From the NCBI RefSeq assembly GCF_901709675.1, contig NC_051088.1, forward strand, positions 19,231,193 to 19,295,192: 64,000 nucleotides of DNA, read 5' to 3'. Under the pieces are notes generated by a model that was not told the origin of the DNA, searched no databases, and saw nothing but the letters and a program-made list of their open reading frames with translations. This DNA comes from Syngnathus acus (Eukaryota; Chordata; Actinopteri; Syngnathiformes; Syngnathidae). Shown in pieces: positions 11,291 to 24,824 of the stretch (position 1 is its first letter; the number at the start of each line of letters is the position of its first letter). Both the position numbers and the translations under genes were made by a program.

Positions 11291-14064
11291 CCTGTACAGT
11301 ATACATCTACATTATGCAGTTGGGAATAGAAGCCTGCTAGTGCCAACTATACATACTAAGTATTACATAACAAGTTGTGTACACGCTATAAGGGCAGTAT
11401 GGTTTTAAAGTGTGCCTGCCTCTTTGTTTATCCTCGCTGAGCTAAGGTCTCATGAGGTTCGCCTAGGTCTTGCATGACGCTGACATGGTGGTGGTTTGAA
11501 CTCGCAAGTTTATGTGCTACTCGTACTGTATTTTTCCCAAACCTTTGGTGAAATTCCCAATTGTACGACCTTGGGGGGCATTGAATTTTGAAGCAGAATG
11601 AATAGTGAGTTGTGAGTTAACTGGGCCAACACATGCACAAACACACACGTGCTTACACACACTCATACACACACACTCACAGTTTAGTGTACACACCGTT
11701 ATCACAATCAGCTGAAAACAAACTACGGGCGAGTTCTCCACTGTTGCTATCACAGTCCGAAGGCATAGCATCTAAAAGACATAGTTATCTTTTGAGAGTG
11801 AAGTGTCCTTATTAAAAGTGTTCCAGGCCGGGAGTCTTATCTGGCAAGAATAATCGAGTGTTCCCAAGATGCCTTTTTCCATGTTCTACAGCAAAATGTG
11901 TTATTTGAAAGAGCCTGTGAAGAACACCGGAACTTCCATCACACATCTACATTACATTTTCATTGAAAGTACTCACAAAAACTGTCATCCAGACAAAAGG
12001 CCATTGTCTTATCTCGTGGTTGATCGGGCAGCACAATACATCTGGATGTCGCTTGTTTGGATGGTGATGCATGGATGCTTGTCACTTCCTGGTTACAGAG
12101 AGAACAAAAGGAGGAGAGCTGTCACATCACAACACCTGCACTTTTGTTTTTTGTGTTGAACAAAAGGTGACACCTCAGGTCATCTCAGAACAGCAGCTGT
12201 TTTACCCATGTATTTAAAAAAAAAAAAATAAAATAAAAAATAAAGTCATATCCATAGGTAGTTTGTTTCATTCGTAAAATAAAAGGACAACGCAACACTC
12301 GAGAGTGGAAGAAGAAGAAAAATCCAGTAGATCATCATTAAGGGGATCTCTCACTTTCTCTCACACTAAATTTGTATCTACATTTTCAGTCCATGATATT
12401 GTGCCGCTCTTCAATTGAACTTTATTTCTAGAGCACTTAATAAAAACAACTGCAGCCTTAACAAAATGCCATTCCTAAAGAAGAAGCGAGCAATAAGATT
12501 TCTCGATGGATCGTCAGTGCAACGTCATTACTATGCTGCCAAGAACTTTGCTCTAGGTAATCTGCAATTTCAAGACACCATTTAGTAGAAATAAACATTA
12601 ATATTTATGAGAGGGATCAGTCGATCATGATTTCTTTATCTCAGAGGTGCAGGCATGTTTATGTGGAGAAATAACCAGTAATGGATTTAACCAAAGTCTA
12701 GGATGATCAGGGCTGTATGTTTGGGCAAGGCATCGGGGTATTTGCTTAGCTTGTCATAAAAAGTCTAAAAAAAATCAACAAAAGATAGAAAACTCCACCC
12801 AGTCGCACAATTACTCTGCACTTTGTTAGACTGGCGCTGAGCACAAAAATAGAGTACGTTAAATTTCTGAAGCCAATTTTGCTTTGGACTCAAAAGCCAA
12901 TCAAGTGTAAGAGCTAAAGTTAGTTGACAAAACTGCTGGCAAAACTTCATAATTCCAAAGCTACATATAATTGGAAACTGAGGAGCACTTTCTTTTTGGA
13001 AACCAGATGGAGAGATGAAATGGAGTGGATGGAGTACAGCTGTACACAATCATGTCTGCTTGTATAGGTCGATCCATAGGGAATGGGCATGTTGTCGAAA
13101 TGACATTCCGACAAAGTCAGATTTGAATCCAGGTTTACTGGCTGGCAATTACAATCACAAAAAGTGCTGCCCATTTGGTGCACAAGTAAATATATGGGTG
13201 AGCACGATATGCATTGGGTGGAAGTACACTTGGTTGAACATGAATAGATTCTACCCTGCTGTATTTCATTAATTCTCCACGTTAGGAAAAAAATCGTCAA
13301 TGAGGACGCGTCCTTGGTGAAATGTTTTTCTTCCGCAAGCATTTTGTCACAACTTAGAAGTCAGTCTACACGACATGTTTTTCCATTTGCAAATTCAGTG
13401 AGTGTGTGTGCATGTTTGCAAATGTATGGGTGTTTGTTTTATGCAAATTATGTTTTCCCCGTAGTGGTCTTTGAATTGCAGGGCGTCAAAATGGAGCCAC
13501 TCTAGTCACGCAATGCACACGGTGCCTGTGGCAAAATCATGCAGTTATTAGATGTCAACCAATTATTTAAAAAAAAAATACTCAGAGAAAATTTTTTTTG
13601 TCAAACCTGCAAATCTCCCAAACGTTCTCATTTGCATCCCCCTCTCAAACTATCACACACTCACAGCCATCATGGAGAGTTCATAATCATCCCCTTTCTG
13701 TCACTGTCATTCTGACTCTTTCTCGAGTGACTCTCCCCTCGAATGAAGCTCAATTCACTGAGCTGCACTAAGCATCGTCACATGGTTTTAAGTGACTCCC
13801 CAGTGCTTGATGTTTCACAAAATGTGCCTTTGACTTCACAACAGAAGGGAATCACAGATGTTACTCACTGAAAACAAGTACATATTACAAATGGTACTTG
13901 GACTGGGTACAGGAATGACATATGGCACAACGAAATCTACGGAATTCATGTCCACAATGGGCGTTTTTGAACCAAAACAAAGGAATAGAGTAGTAGTACC
14001 AGCAGCAATGTTCCGACATTTTTCAGTTGTGTGCAAATTTATATACATATTTGCATCTACAGTA

Positions 14065-14455
14065 CTGTATTTTCCGGACTATAAGGCGCACCTTCACTGA
14101 ATGGCCCATTTTAAAACTTTGTCCTTATACTATATGGTGCTATAAGGCGCACCATTAATGCATCATGTCAGATTTTTAATCCAAATCAAATCATTCTCCA
14201 TTTTATCTTTCTTATTTCAACTTCAGACGCAACAAATTACTTTATAATCACAAAATAATGATCCATAGTCTTTTTGATTCATGATTCATAGTCTTCAGCG
14301 GGCCACTTATGATTGATTTCATGACACAATGCTTCGGGCCAGTGTGAATTTAGGAATTTGGTCTATATATAAGGCGCACCGGACAATATGGCGCACTGTC
14401 GACTTTTGAGAAAATTGTAGGTTTTTAGGTGCGCCTTATAGTCCGGAAAATACGG
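14065..14455. mobile_element. MITE with TA target duplication, copy 2
   Basis: This is a second copy of the family at 3940-4351, starting CTGTATTTTCCGGACTATAA (one transition from the other copy) and ending TTATAGTCCGGAAAATACGG, with TA on both sides (14063-14064 and 14456-14457). The inner sequence is nearly the same, including the phrase 'cgggccacttatgattgatt'. It is about 20 bp shorter because some of the tandem terminal motif is missing. The two copies have the same orientation. Confidence 0.82.
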
Positions 14456-15354
14456 TACTTTTTCAGTCCCCATGTGGAGGAAGAACGAGGGGAAAATTAA
14501 AAGGGTCTCACTTATGCCGGTGAAGGTGAATGGGTCTCCAGCACATTTACAGAAGGAAGAATCAGTAAGAATAAATCATGGGAATCTGTCTGAACAATGG
14601 CAAACCTTCACAATGGAGAATCAATTCATGGGAAGGGAAATTTTGATCCACTTAAAAGAATTTCAGCTAATGAAATCAATTCTGGCCATCTGGGACCTTT
14701 TCCTGTGATATAAACCAACTGCAAGGCCATTCAACTGGGGAAATGGTGAAACCATGGTAACAGTGATGTGCACATGATATTGCCTGGAGACATGACTCTG
14801 TGCCATCCTTCATAGATTCGTCACATTGGTCCCTGCCTATTAGAAGGAGACATTGACTGATCGACCGTCACGCAGACCGAAACTTTACGTTTTTGTCTTG
14901 TGTCAACCTCTATTAGTTTCGTTTTCTACCAATAATCTTTGCTCAGACTTGGATTTTAATAATCTTATGCATTTGTGGTCTTCTAGGAGTACAGTCGACC
15001 TTTCTCCGCTTAATGTGATTTATTTGTCCTCTCTTGTTTGTTCTGTGTCTTATTCTACTTTTTAACCTGGCAATTAGAAATATGTTGATTTTGTAAGAAA
15101 TATTACTGGGCAGAAGGGTGCTAGAACTCGAAAGTATTGAATAAAAAGTGACTTCAACTTGCAATTCAGGAGCACTGCTAAATTTGAGTCCCTTTTAATA
15201 TGAATTCACTTCTGGTTTCTACAGCTCGGTTTTGATTGTTTTTCTGCAGAACTTTTGTTCACTTCGTTTTTGTGATACCAAAACAGAAGGGTACCATGAC
15301 AGCAAAAGGGGAAATGTCATGACAACTTTTGATCCACAAATAAAACTACGACAT

Positions 15355-15660
15355 CGGCAAGACGTAGCCACGTCTTGGCATGTCGATCTGTCCTTTATAC
15401 TTTTTCCATCAGCCTTTCCCTTGTCTCATCACTCTTACTCAACTTTTGTCTCGTCTGTGCCTTCGTTGGTCTTGCAATCTCTGTGTTTACCCATAATTAT
15501 AGCTGGCAGATTTGTGCTGTTGCAAGAGAAAAAAATAGAAGAAATCAAAATGTAGAAAAAAAATAAAGCAGCCTTTATTCCACTGAACAGCACACAGATC
15601 TTGCAAAGAGAGAAAGCAGATAATGTGGACTTTGCATGCTGTTTGTGCAAGGTTTCTGGC
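15355..15660 (+). repeat. Unidentified dispersed repeat, arm 1 of an inverted pair
   Basis: This about 300-bp segment matches the reverse complement of about 17435-17745. Shared landmarks include CTGTCCTTTATACTTTTTCC against CTGTCTTTTATACTTTTTGC, TGGCAGATTTGTGCTGTTGCA against TAGCAGATTTGTGCTGTTGCA, and CTTTATTCCACTGAACAG, then GCAAAGAGAGAAAGCAGATAA. No terminal repeats, long coding frame or simple tail clearly defines a class. The two arms lie about 1.8 kb apart. Confidence 0.7.
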
Positions 15661-17086
15661 TTTCTACCTTCTTCCAAAAACATGTTTCTTGCGGCAATTG
15701 AAGACTGAAGGTTTAATAAATGTGTGTCTATATGTGCCCTGTGATTGGTTGGCAACCTGAGCATCTGAGGTACAGGCTGCAACTTTGAGACAAAAAAATA
15801 AAAATAAAATAATATTTTAAGCCACAAATATACCACAATGACTAAATATTATAATAGCACTTCAAACATTTAGAAATATCTTCAAACATAGCTGTGCCAA
15901 GCTGTACTAAGGGTTGAATCGACTTCACTGCTCAGCATGAAATATTAAAGTGTGCTAATCGCTAATTATGTTTTTAGCATATCATCATCCTATCGTCCAG
16001 AACTTTCAAATTGCCTGGTTTATAATGCTCTGGAGAGAAACAATATATTTGTCCATATACGCACCTCTCCCTCAGAACAACCAGCTCTGTTATAGCAATG
16101 TAAATAGATATTTTTGCCCGTGAAGAAAATCTTCCTTGATCAATCTTATTCCGATTTAATGTTTTGACACTTATCGGTGAAAATGATCTGCCCACAGCTG
16201 GCATAGTGAACGCGTGCTGGAGTTAATTTGTCGCCTCCGGTGCAGTCAAGATCAAAACCTTTTCAAGTTAAAAACTGGCTAGCAATAGACATCTATGGCT
16301 ATGTGCTTATCAGGAGAACTAGCTCATAGATGAACACCACCAATGACAATTGTGAACCCATGTACTCTCACATGCAGGAGGCTGTCTGCCAAAATGTGGA
16401 GGCAGAATTTTGCCGCCGCAGCGCATGCTTTATCTTTTTGTTTCGATCTTTTTAGGGGCTCGGGAAAACTATGTAACATATAAATATTCAATGCAGTAGC
16501 ACAACAATCAAACCACAAATTATGCGTTTAATCTATCATTTTGCCATCCCTCCATCCTGGTATATATTTAATTGAGTGTTTCATATGCAACCAGTCCTCC
16601 ATTCAATTTGTAATTCACATATTATCTCGGTATTTTTGCAAAGGAATGTAATGCCTCAGAGATGTCATTTAATGATTATGTCTGTGGAGTAATGCAGGTT
16701 TTCGTGGCCAGTAAGTGACTCATGGGAGCCTGCCAAGAAAATAGGTCACTCACAATTTGGGAAAATCATTTCAAATTAGATTGCACCTTGCATCTGGAAC
16801 ACGTGCAGCATACACCACTCACAAGCACTGTGACATTTCTTTGGCCTAAGTGCCTGATGGCTTTTCTGGCACAGCAGCTCTCAGACATAACCCACACAGC
16901 GCCAGGCAAACCTTCTTCAGCCAGTGTTCTTCATTCCAGTAGTCCATGTCATATAAATGACAATAAAAATAATCCAAGGTGAAAGTCTAAGATAAATAAA
17001 TGATCTTTTACCACCTATTTCACTGGCAGGGGGTCAAGGGGGAAGTTAGAGGTGGCTGACCCTCGTGAGGATAAGTGGTTCAAAAA

Positions 17087-17162
17087 ATGGATGGATGGAT
17101 GGATGGATGGATGGATGGATGGATGGATGGATGGATGGATGGATGGATGGATGGATGGATGG
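17087..17162. repeat. (TGGA)n microsatellite
   Basis: About 19 uninterrupted copies of the tetranucleotide ATGG form a perfect array. The repeated MDGW frame it produces is a translation artefact. Confidence 0.97.
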
Positions 17163-17434
17163 TGCAGATGTACCTAATGATATGGCAGATGAGAAGATGA
17201 TCAAGCAAGTGATGATGGATCACTTTACACATCACTTTATTCATTCTTAATTTATTGTGTAATTTTTGCTAGCTCCCTGACGTCAAAGCTAATCATTTGC
17301 CCTGCTCTCACGAGTAGCACATGCCTTCTGTTGATATTATGCAATACTGAACATTCTTCTTTTGAAGGTCATCCAAGCTTTCATGCAACACTAACCCCCC
17401 CACCCCCCGCCCCCGCACACACACAGTTTGTGGA

Positions 17435-17745
17435 CTGTTCATTATCTGCTTTCTCTCTTTGCAAGATATGTGTGTACTGTTCAGTGGAATAAAGATTGCT
17501 TTTTTTTAGACTTTTTTTTTTCTCATGCAACAGCACAAATCTGCTAGCCATCATTATGGATAAACACAGCAATTGCAAGACAATCTTACACAAACATAGG
17601 CACAGAGGAGACAAATTTGAGTAAGAGTGATATGACGAGGGAAAAGCTCGTGAAATGGAGTGAAACTATGAAGAAGGGATTATATAAACTTGAAGGCTCA
17701 GTGAAAGATGCAAAAAGTATAAAAGACAGACCAACATGTGGTATG
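17435..17745 (-). repeat. Unidentified dispersed repeat, arm 2 of an inverted pair
   Basis: This is the reverse-complement copy of the repeat at 15355-15660. Reading the minus strand gives the same order of landmarks: a TTTATACTTTTT block, CAGATTTGTGCTGTTGCA, a poly-A rich block, then CAATCTTTATTCCACTGAACAG. Divergence is moderate with several indels, so the copies are old or inserted independently. The most economical view is two independent insertions of one family in opposite orientation. Confidence 0.7.
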
Positions 17746-17809
17746 GGACTCCAAAACGTATATCCAATTTCAGCAAAGCACGCAAATGAAGGGATCGCAC
17801 AGCCACATG

Positions 17810-18015
17810 GCGGATTTTTATACTGATAGAACCCAAACTGAACGCCAGCCAATCGCAGGGCACACAAAGACAACCAGTCACACTCACGATCACACAATTT
17901 GGAGTGGTCAGTTGTCCGACCATGCATTGTTTTGAAAGAAACTGGAATACATGGAGAAAACCCACACCATTATGGGGAGAACATGCAAACTTCACACAGG
18001 AAGACCAGAGCTATA
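17810..18015 (+). repeat. Decayed common fish interspersed repeat
   Basis: The segment contains CCAGCCAATCGCAGGGCACA, then ACATGGAGAAAACCCACACC and GGGGAGAACATGCAAACTTC. I recognise these phrases as typical of a repeat spread through many fish genomes, but I cannot assign it to a named family. A short piece of its first phrase also appears in reverse complement near 15736 (TGTGCCCTGTGATTGGTTGG). Confidence 0.55.
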
Positions 18016-19683
18016 ATCAAACCCTTCATTTTTGAACTGTTAGGCCGACAGTATGCCACCCTTCTCCTAAGTAATATTAGTATATAGAAATATTAAAATA
18101 AATATATATCATTATATAAGATTCTCTGACTTGACACATGACTTGCTGGAACCACCAATAATTTGATGTGATTTTTTTTCACAATAACTTGGTACTTGCT
18201 TGAAACTTGACAGTTTAAAACTTTAAAAGCCAACCAAGGGACAAATGACGACATGTACGCGAGCTTGAACAATTAAGCGGAAGAGAAAAATATATGCAGT
18301 TTGGCTAGTACTAGGATACTTTGAGGAGTTGATGAATGAGGGAAATGAGAGAGAAGGGACAGTAGAGCAGGCAATTATGGAGGACCACGAATTAGCACTG
18401 ATTAGTAAGGCGGAAGTTAGAGAGGATGAAAAATGGAAAGGCAATTAGTTCTGATGCCATTAAACACTACATCGTTGGGGAACCTCGTCAAAAATCACAA
18501 GCCCAACTAATTAAATACGTTTGAAGGGCATTTTTTGTAGCTTACTGAAAAATAAAAATCAGACAGAGGCGACAGTCAAACTGCAACTAATGCATCCGAG
18601 CAATGTCACATCTCACCTGTGTTTTGGGTCTGGTCACGTGACATTCCTGATGCAACCTGGTGTCAATTTCAATCAGCAGTAGGAGGCGGTGCTGAAGCAG
18701 AGCTTTTTGATTCATGGCTCACAAAAAACCCTAAACCATCTGAACTCCTGCTGTGCCGTCACTATTCCCTGTTTTTGCTGGTATATAAGCAAAGCCAAGT
18801 GTCAAATACGTAATGATACAAAATACATATTACATGACATTTTTCTTTGTTTTATTATTATTCCTAAACTTTTTATCAGCTCTACATGTAAACATCCTCA
18901 GACTAGAAGTTGGCTTTAGATATAGTAATTCCTGTAATTACCCTCCAGGGGCCACCAACTGACAACTGTTGGCAGCACCAAATGATGACTCACTCTGATT
19001 CCATTTTTAACAGGAGCACATTGCAAAGCTGCACAAAAACATCGGGGTTACGATCAATGAGTTCAATGTCATTCCAAAGGTTATTTGTGCCAGAAGCGCC
19101 CTGCTTGTGTGTGCGCGTGTGTTAATGTTTCATGATTAATTTGCTAAAATGTGAGCTTCATTTGAATTCTAGAGTTTCTATCTGTACATTCCATTATTTT
19201 TTAGTGCATTATTTTTTTAGTGCATCTTTGTTTTCCATACTCTTCAATAAAATAGCAGTCTTGGCTTTTAATAGTGCTTTGGCTCCATCCTTTTAGAATA
19301 TAAATCATATTTCACTCTCTTTCATCATGCTTGATGCTATCTTGATGTTCAGGGAGCATCAGCAGCCACATCAGCTTGCACTGCTATTTATACATGACGT
19401 ATTACAATGTGGCTTGGAGATGTAGCTCTGTTTTTAGCTCTTCCGAAAACTGTGTACGGCTGGTCAAGGAACTAACATTGACACTGGACCCTTGCTTGTT
19501 GTTCCCCAACTTCTTTCTAAAGCTTAACCGGAAAAAGGTACTTAATTTTTGGTTGCATGTGATTTCAGTGTGGTAAACTGATGTAATTTTGACCTCTTTT
19601 CCTTGATTTTAATTTCAATGGTGGCTGGTGGAATTTTCGCCGGGAGACCGGGAGGGGCCTTACAAAAATATGTATTTATATTA

Positions 19684-19815
19684 TTTAGACTTAGACTTAG
19701 AGACTTAGACAGAACTTTATTGTCATTTTGTCAACACTAGGTGTGTACAAAACGAAATTTCGTTGCATACGGCTTTCAACAATGTAGTGGTACATAATAC
19801 ATTTAGATTTTAACA
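19684..19815 (+). repeat. Interspersed repeat with ACTTAG iterations
   Basis: Iterated TTAGAC units lead into AACTTTATTGTCATTTTGTC and ACAAAACGAAATTTCGTTGC. These phrases recur in teleost interspersed repeats as I know them. The ends and class are not defined here, and no flanking duplication is evident. Confidence 0.45.
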
Positions 19816-20366
19816 TTTACATAGTTATCTATGATTGCATTACTCTTTTAATTATTGTCCTTGTACAGCACTTAAAGCTGCTGTTGTGCAGTGCTGTATG
19901 AATGAAGTTGAGTGAAATTATTAACATTTTTGAACTATTGACATTCGAATTAAGGCAAAAATAGACATCCAGCTGGGGATTGAAGACATGTCAGAAAAAT
20001 TATCTCCCTTCACTGATGAAGCAATTCTGCCACACTCTGTCACCACCATCAAAGGCCTTTTTTTAAGATAGCCTACGGTAAGTGCAGTAGATATGTAAAT
20101 TTATTGAGATATTTATGATTATTCCAGTCTGTAAATCCATCTTAAATGTGCTTATCCATGCGACCCAAGGTCTGTGTTCTCCTGTCGAAATATTTGGAAG
20201 TAACTTCACTGACTTGAATATGAAACTAAATTAGATACCCTGTAGGAGAGCCTGGCTGAGACACACCCAATATGGCTACCAATGTGTTGACCAGAATGAA
20301 TGTGGAAAGTTCTGGTTCAATGCTAGAAGGAGAAACCATCACTGTTGATGCACTTCTTGACTTCAC

Positions 20367-20445
20367 TGTGTGTGTGTTTGTGTGTATGTGTGCATGCATG
20401 TGGGTGGCTGTGTGTGAGAGTGCGTGCGTGTGTGAGTACGTGCAC
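20367..20445. repeat. GT-rich microsatellite
   Basis: An imperfect TG/GT dinucleotide tract interrupted by CA and GA. The ORFs across it on both strands are low-complexity artefacts. Confidence 0.8.
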
Positions 20446-23400
20446 GTTTCACTTTCATGAACATGGTGGATCATAGTCTCCGGATTTGCAGTACCATGCA
20501 GAGCACAGAGGCACAACACAAGGCCTTTGCACAGCTGTCGCTCCTCAGTCTTGTCAAACCTCTTGTTCAATGGGCATCTAAGCTCTGCGTCACAGTCTGC
20601 TTTTCATGAGGTCCAATAAGATAAGCAGCAGATAAGAAGCCAAAAATTTTCATCGGGAATTTCACCATGGAGACAACTTCTCTTTATATGTGATGCCAGG
20701 CAGGGATGAAAGATAAGACAGTGACAAAAGGATAGATAGATGATAAGATCATGCATCTTAACCTACTGTTAATGCAAATGTTTGATGACACAGCAAATAT
20801 GTATAATATTTGTAAGATGTGAAAAATTACTTGTGGCAGTGGACGTATGGACATGTATGTCATGTTTCACCCCGAGGCACCCGATAATGCATCCTGTAGT
20901 GAATTATGATAATTTCTAATATTTTATGTTGGGGTAAACATCCAATTTCAATTAAAAATCTGCCTGCCTATGTTACATTTCCCTCCCAAAAAACCGAGTC
21001 TACCTACTCCACCGGATTTACTCCCAGCAGGTATAGTTTAGCCAACGTTGTGCCATCAAACTGTCAAAGGCGCCGCTCAGATACGAAGGATGCACCCCAC
21101 ACTCCGTACACTCGACCGCCCACCTTGGCGCATAAGAGACAATTTCTCAAAAAGATGCAGCAAGTCTGCAGGATAATCATGATACGTCAACATTTCTACA
21201 TCTAGGAAAATAGAGGCCCATATGTTTGAGGAGTAGACTGAACCTGGCCTCGACCCGTATTTCTGACAGAGCACACTCACAAACAAGACAGAGCAAATGA
21301 AGGCCAATAGCTTGCTTATTAAAATGACTCCTGTGCCACATTTGACAGTCTCACTGGAACCATTGCCAGAGCCCAGGCGGGCAGCAACAAGTCATCAACA
21401 CATTGCAGATTTGCAACTGGCATCCAATGGCCCCGCTGCCAACTCCATTAAAAGATTCGAATCAGTGAAAGCGAGACGCCAGAGATGCCTGGTAAAAGTT
21501 AATGGGATTTTTACTAGCTCAATAGACTTGTTGAAGATGACAGCGTCCACATTGAGTCCGGATTACTATTTTACACGCACACACATTTTGACTTTTGGTT
21601 GATTTAATGTTTAACTGAGTGCAATCAACAATGTTGGTGTATGGGTTTTTGGCTTTCCTCAGGGATTGGCTATTTTCCCATGATCCCCTCTTTGCGTGTG
21701 TGTTTTGACTAAACAACTGTTTATCTGGAGAGGATTTACTCTATGTAATGGCTTCAAAACAAAATAAAATCACAGAAGCAGACAGCTTGCAATTGCCAAA
21801 CAGGAACGTGAAAAACTAAACTAAATGAGCCCTATGTGTAAGTGGTGGTGATGATATATAATTCAGTTGTGCAACATGCTGGCCTATGCTGAGAGAACAT
21901 TCCAGGCCACCAGCTCTGCTCTCTAAATTTATTCCTCATGATGTCACATTACCTTGCCAGGACATCAAGAATCAAATGACACAAATCCCCGGAATGATTT
22001 TCTTTATGGTGTCTCCTCTATCTGTCATAAACATTGACACCCCTTTCGATTTTTGTTTCAAAGATAACAATAAGGTCCGAAGGAGATATTTAACATGTAA
22101 ATCGTGATCATCTCACGGACTGATGCATATATTCATAAAGGTTATAAACGTAAACCCCTCCCGGTGATAATAACCGAGATAATAAGGTATCGGTAGCAAT
22201 GACATCCTAACCTATGAATGACATTATGCGGCACTACCACCCGCTGGCCAACAGCCGCCAATACATCAGTGCAGAACGTCATGTGAATCGTGTTATTTAT
22301 CCAATACAATGCAGATAAATGGTACAATACAGTTGTTTGGGATTATGCAATCAAGCAATGCAGACAAAATATCATTGTAATCTGATGAGTAAATGGGAAC
22401 CCTGAACGAGTAGCGTGTTATTTGAGAGGAGCTTTTTTTGTCACTGTTATATTTACAATACTCTGAGGACAAAACAGCTCTGCAAGCTATAAAACAACAA
22501 AAAATACATATGAGAGCAGCGAGATGCATTTAGCCACTTTTGTTTAAAACACTTGCCTTGGGGCCAGCCACACCGAGCAGGTGCAACAATATGGAATTAC
22601 ATATCATGACTAACTTTCAATCAAATTAGTCAGATTGTTAGTGTTTTTGGAACTTGAAAGAGGTCTTTACGATATACTTTACTCAAATGGTCTTATACTG
22701 GATGTATACAGTTCTTAAATCGGTTGTGATTATACAGCACAGGAGTACATTCCAGTTGTGGCGTATGTGCATGGTGACCCCGGCATGATAAGAGATGACA
22801 TAGTCTGTACCACGCATGTAAATCTTCATGTCTGCATTCTTCCTTGTGTGCAAAGCAATGACCAAAAGGTCACATGCATGCTCTAAACACAAGCCTGCCT
22901 CCACCAAAGCACATCTCGCAAAGAAAACATGCTCTTTGCACTTTAGATAAATCTACCCATCACCGTACGCTCGGGCTTAATGGAAGCAGACTTTACTCCC
23001 ACAGTGGGGACTTAAGTTCTATGACCGCTTGGGAGCGTGTCAATCTGCCCAACCAATGACATGACATCCTTTGAATAATTGAAATGGGGACCAGCAAGAA
23101 AAAATATGTGGCAAAAAAATCATCATCAAATATTAAGATTTGCCGTAGGAAGGAGTAATAGAGCCAACTAATATACAATACAATGATATGGATGGACAGA
23201 TGGATGGACGGAAGAACGGACGGACAGATGCATGGATGGAAGGTGTACCTAATTCTGTGACTGGTGACTGATTTAGCCTTTCTCATGTAACTACACACTG
23301 GAGGAAAAAAAAAATATTAAACAGATGGAACATATTAACACAATGATGTTAACAGAAAAAAAAGACTACAAACAGCACGTTAATGCGTCCGCAAGCAATT

Positions 23401-24629
23401 CAATAATGACCTGAAGGCTGAGGCACAGGCAATTTGCAGTCCATTTGGTCAAACCTCTAAAGCAAGTATTATTAACTCTAATGCTTCATATCACGTGTAG
23501 CCAAAAATATCTCGACACCTCTCCAATTATCTGCTTTTCTTTTGCCAGAAAAGTTCAAATGACAAAAACAGGGTCATTCTACACGCTTAAAGCAAATATC
23601 AGCATTCTCTGCTCTACTGAATAGAACAAAAAAACATCCAAATATGCAATTGTGGCTCTTTTATGTTTTTGATGCAGATCATTAGCTCAAATCATCTGTG
23701 TGGAGTATTTATACCTCTGTTGCCAGATGTGACATCAAGTGATCCTGGTTCACTCTCTTTTTAGAGATGTTTGATCTGAGTCCAGCTACAGCCGACGTAT
23801 AATTACTGGGTTATTTTGAAATCCTTGTGAACCGTACAGCTGTCTCAAATAACAGGGTTTTGAATGGCACTATCCAATGGCACTGTACTAGTGTGTCTGT
23901 GCTGTGCCACTGACTGGCACAGCATGACTACGTTCCCCATAATGCACTGGCTCAGGATTGTGTTCTGGCATTGAGAAGAGGATTTGGAGCATGGTGAAGT
24001 TTCCATCCACCATCATCCCAAAACTTGCTGCAGTAAATTTCATAACCACAATGGGTCAAAAAGTAGGTCGTCTGGGATTTTCAAAGTCATCATTAGATAC
24101 TCGGAAAATATGAGTGAGACTTTCCTCTCAGGTTGCCAGATGAGATGGAAAAACAGATTAGGAGACATGGGCACTCAATTTAACCAAAGAATACAATAAG
24201 TCCAAATAATGTTTTCAATACTTAAGTTACCAATGATTTATTAAAGTATGTCACATCTTTCTACATTATTTTCTAAGAATTTAGAGAGTAGGTAAGAAAA
24301 AGGTTGTAATGTTTTCAGTGTTTCCTGTGTGGAGATTACTTGGTTTTGTAATTTTTGCACAATAACAAAAAAAAATAAAAAAGAAAAAGAAAGAAATGAT
24401 GGGGAGGTGATAAATTTCCCAAGTGTGTAATTTCCCCACAGTAATCTGTCTACCAGATGTTTGGCCTGCTACTTGTGGCTTCTGCATGCATTTTTCACAT
24501 TTCTTTTCAGCTTCCTTGTTGAAATCTACGCGACACAGGAAAATACAAGGCAAGCCTCGGACTCTGTTGACAAGCAAAAAGTGGCAAATGGAACAAAGAA
24601 TAAAGGAATTTAAGAGTTTCTATACTTAC

Positions 24630-24824
24630 GGTGGACTTCTCAAACATCCTCTTGAGACTGTCAAGCGGGATGTCAAACCTTTCAATTCTCTTAGCAGCTT
24701 GCAGGTCCTCTTTGAAAACTGGATCTTCTAATGTCTCTACCTGTGGCCCATGATGGCGTTGCGAGTGGATGCCTGAGGACGCTGGGCTCGCAGTCCCCTC
24801 TCCATTTCCTGATTGAATTTCCAT
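24630..24824 (-). CDS. Probable first coding exon of a LIMA1/EPLIN-like protein
   Basis: Starting at the ATG at 24824-24822, 65 in-phase codons run to a strong donor ACC|GTAAGTAT. The peptide begins MEIQSGNGEG and ends with KRIERFDIPLDSLKRMFEKS. The latter strongly resembles the KIEKYNVPLNRLKMMFEKG segment of human LIMA1 (EPLIN), which lies upstream of the AKYQAAVSK segment found here at 3047-3192. I chose the ATG because the frame opens just upstream only through a GTG. An upstream non-coding or alternative exon is likely. LIMA1 cross-links actin filaments and slows their disassembly. The exon start, about 3.2 kb upstream of the nbeal2 start codon, implies a head-to-head arrangement. The assignment is from memory of family motifs; a LIMA1 paralogue is possible. 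Confidence 0.68.

Larger units (their letters stand above)
3193..24629 (-). other. Long intronic region of the LIMA1-like gene
   Basis: About 21.4 kb separates the two exons assigned to the minus-strand LIMA1-like gene. Apart from the transposons and simple repeats listed separately, I find no exon with recognisable protein similarity on either strand. At least one short exon must be hidden here because the phases of the two flanking exons do not match. The stretch is AT-rich, and the ORFs seen are short and without splice context. First introns of this size often hold enhancers or alternative promoters, but nothing specific can be pointed to. Confidence 0.5.

Noticed and set aside
17065-17250. 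ORF with MDGW repeats
   Set aside because: It is a translation of the (TGGA)n microsatellite.
15355-17745. The inverted repeat arms as ends of one composite transposon
   Set aside because: The arms have no shared terminal motif or target duplication and the sequence between them has no transposase; two separate insertions are simpler.
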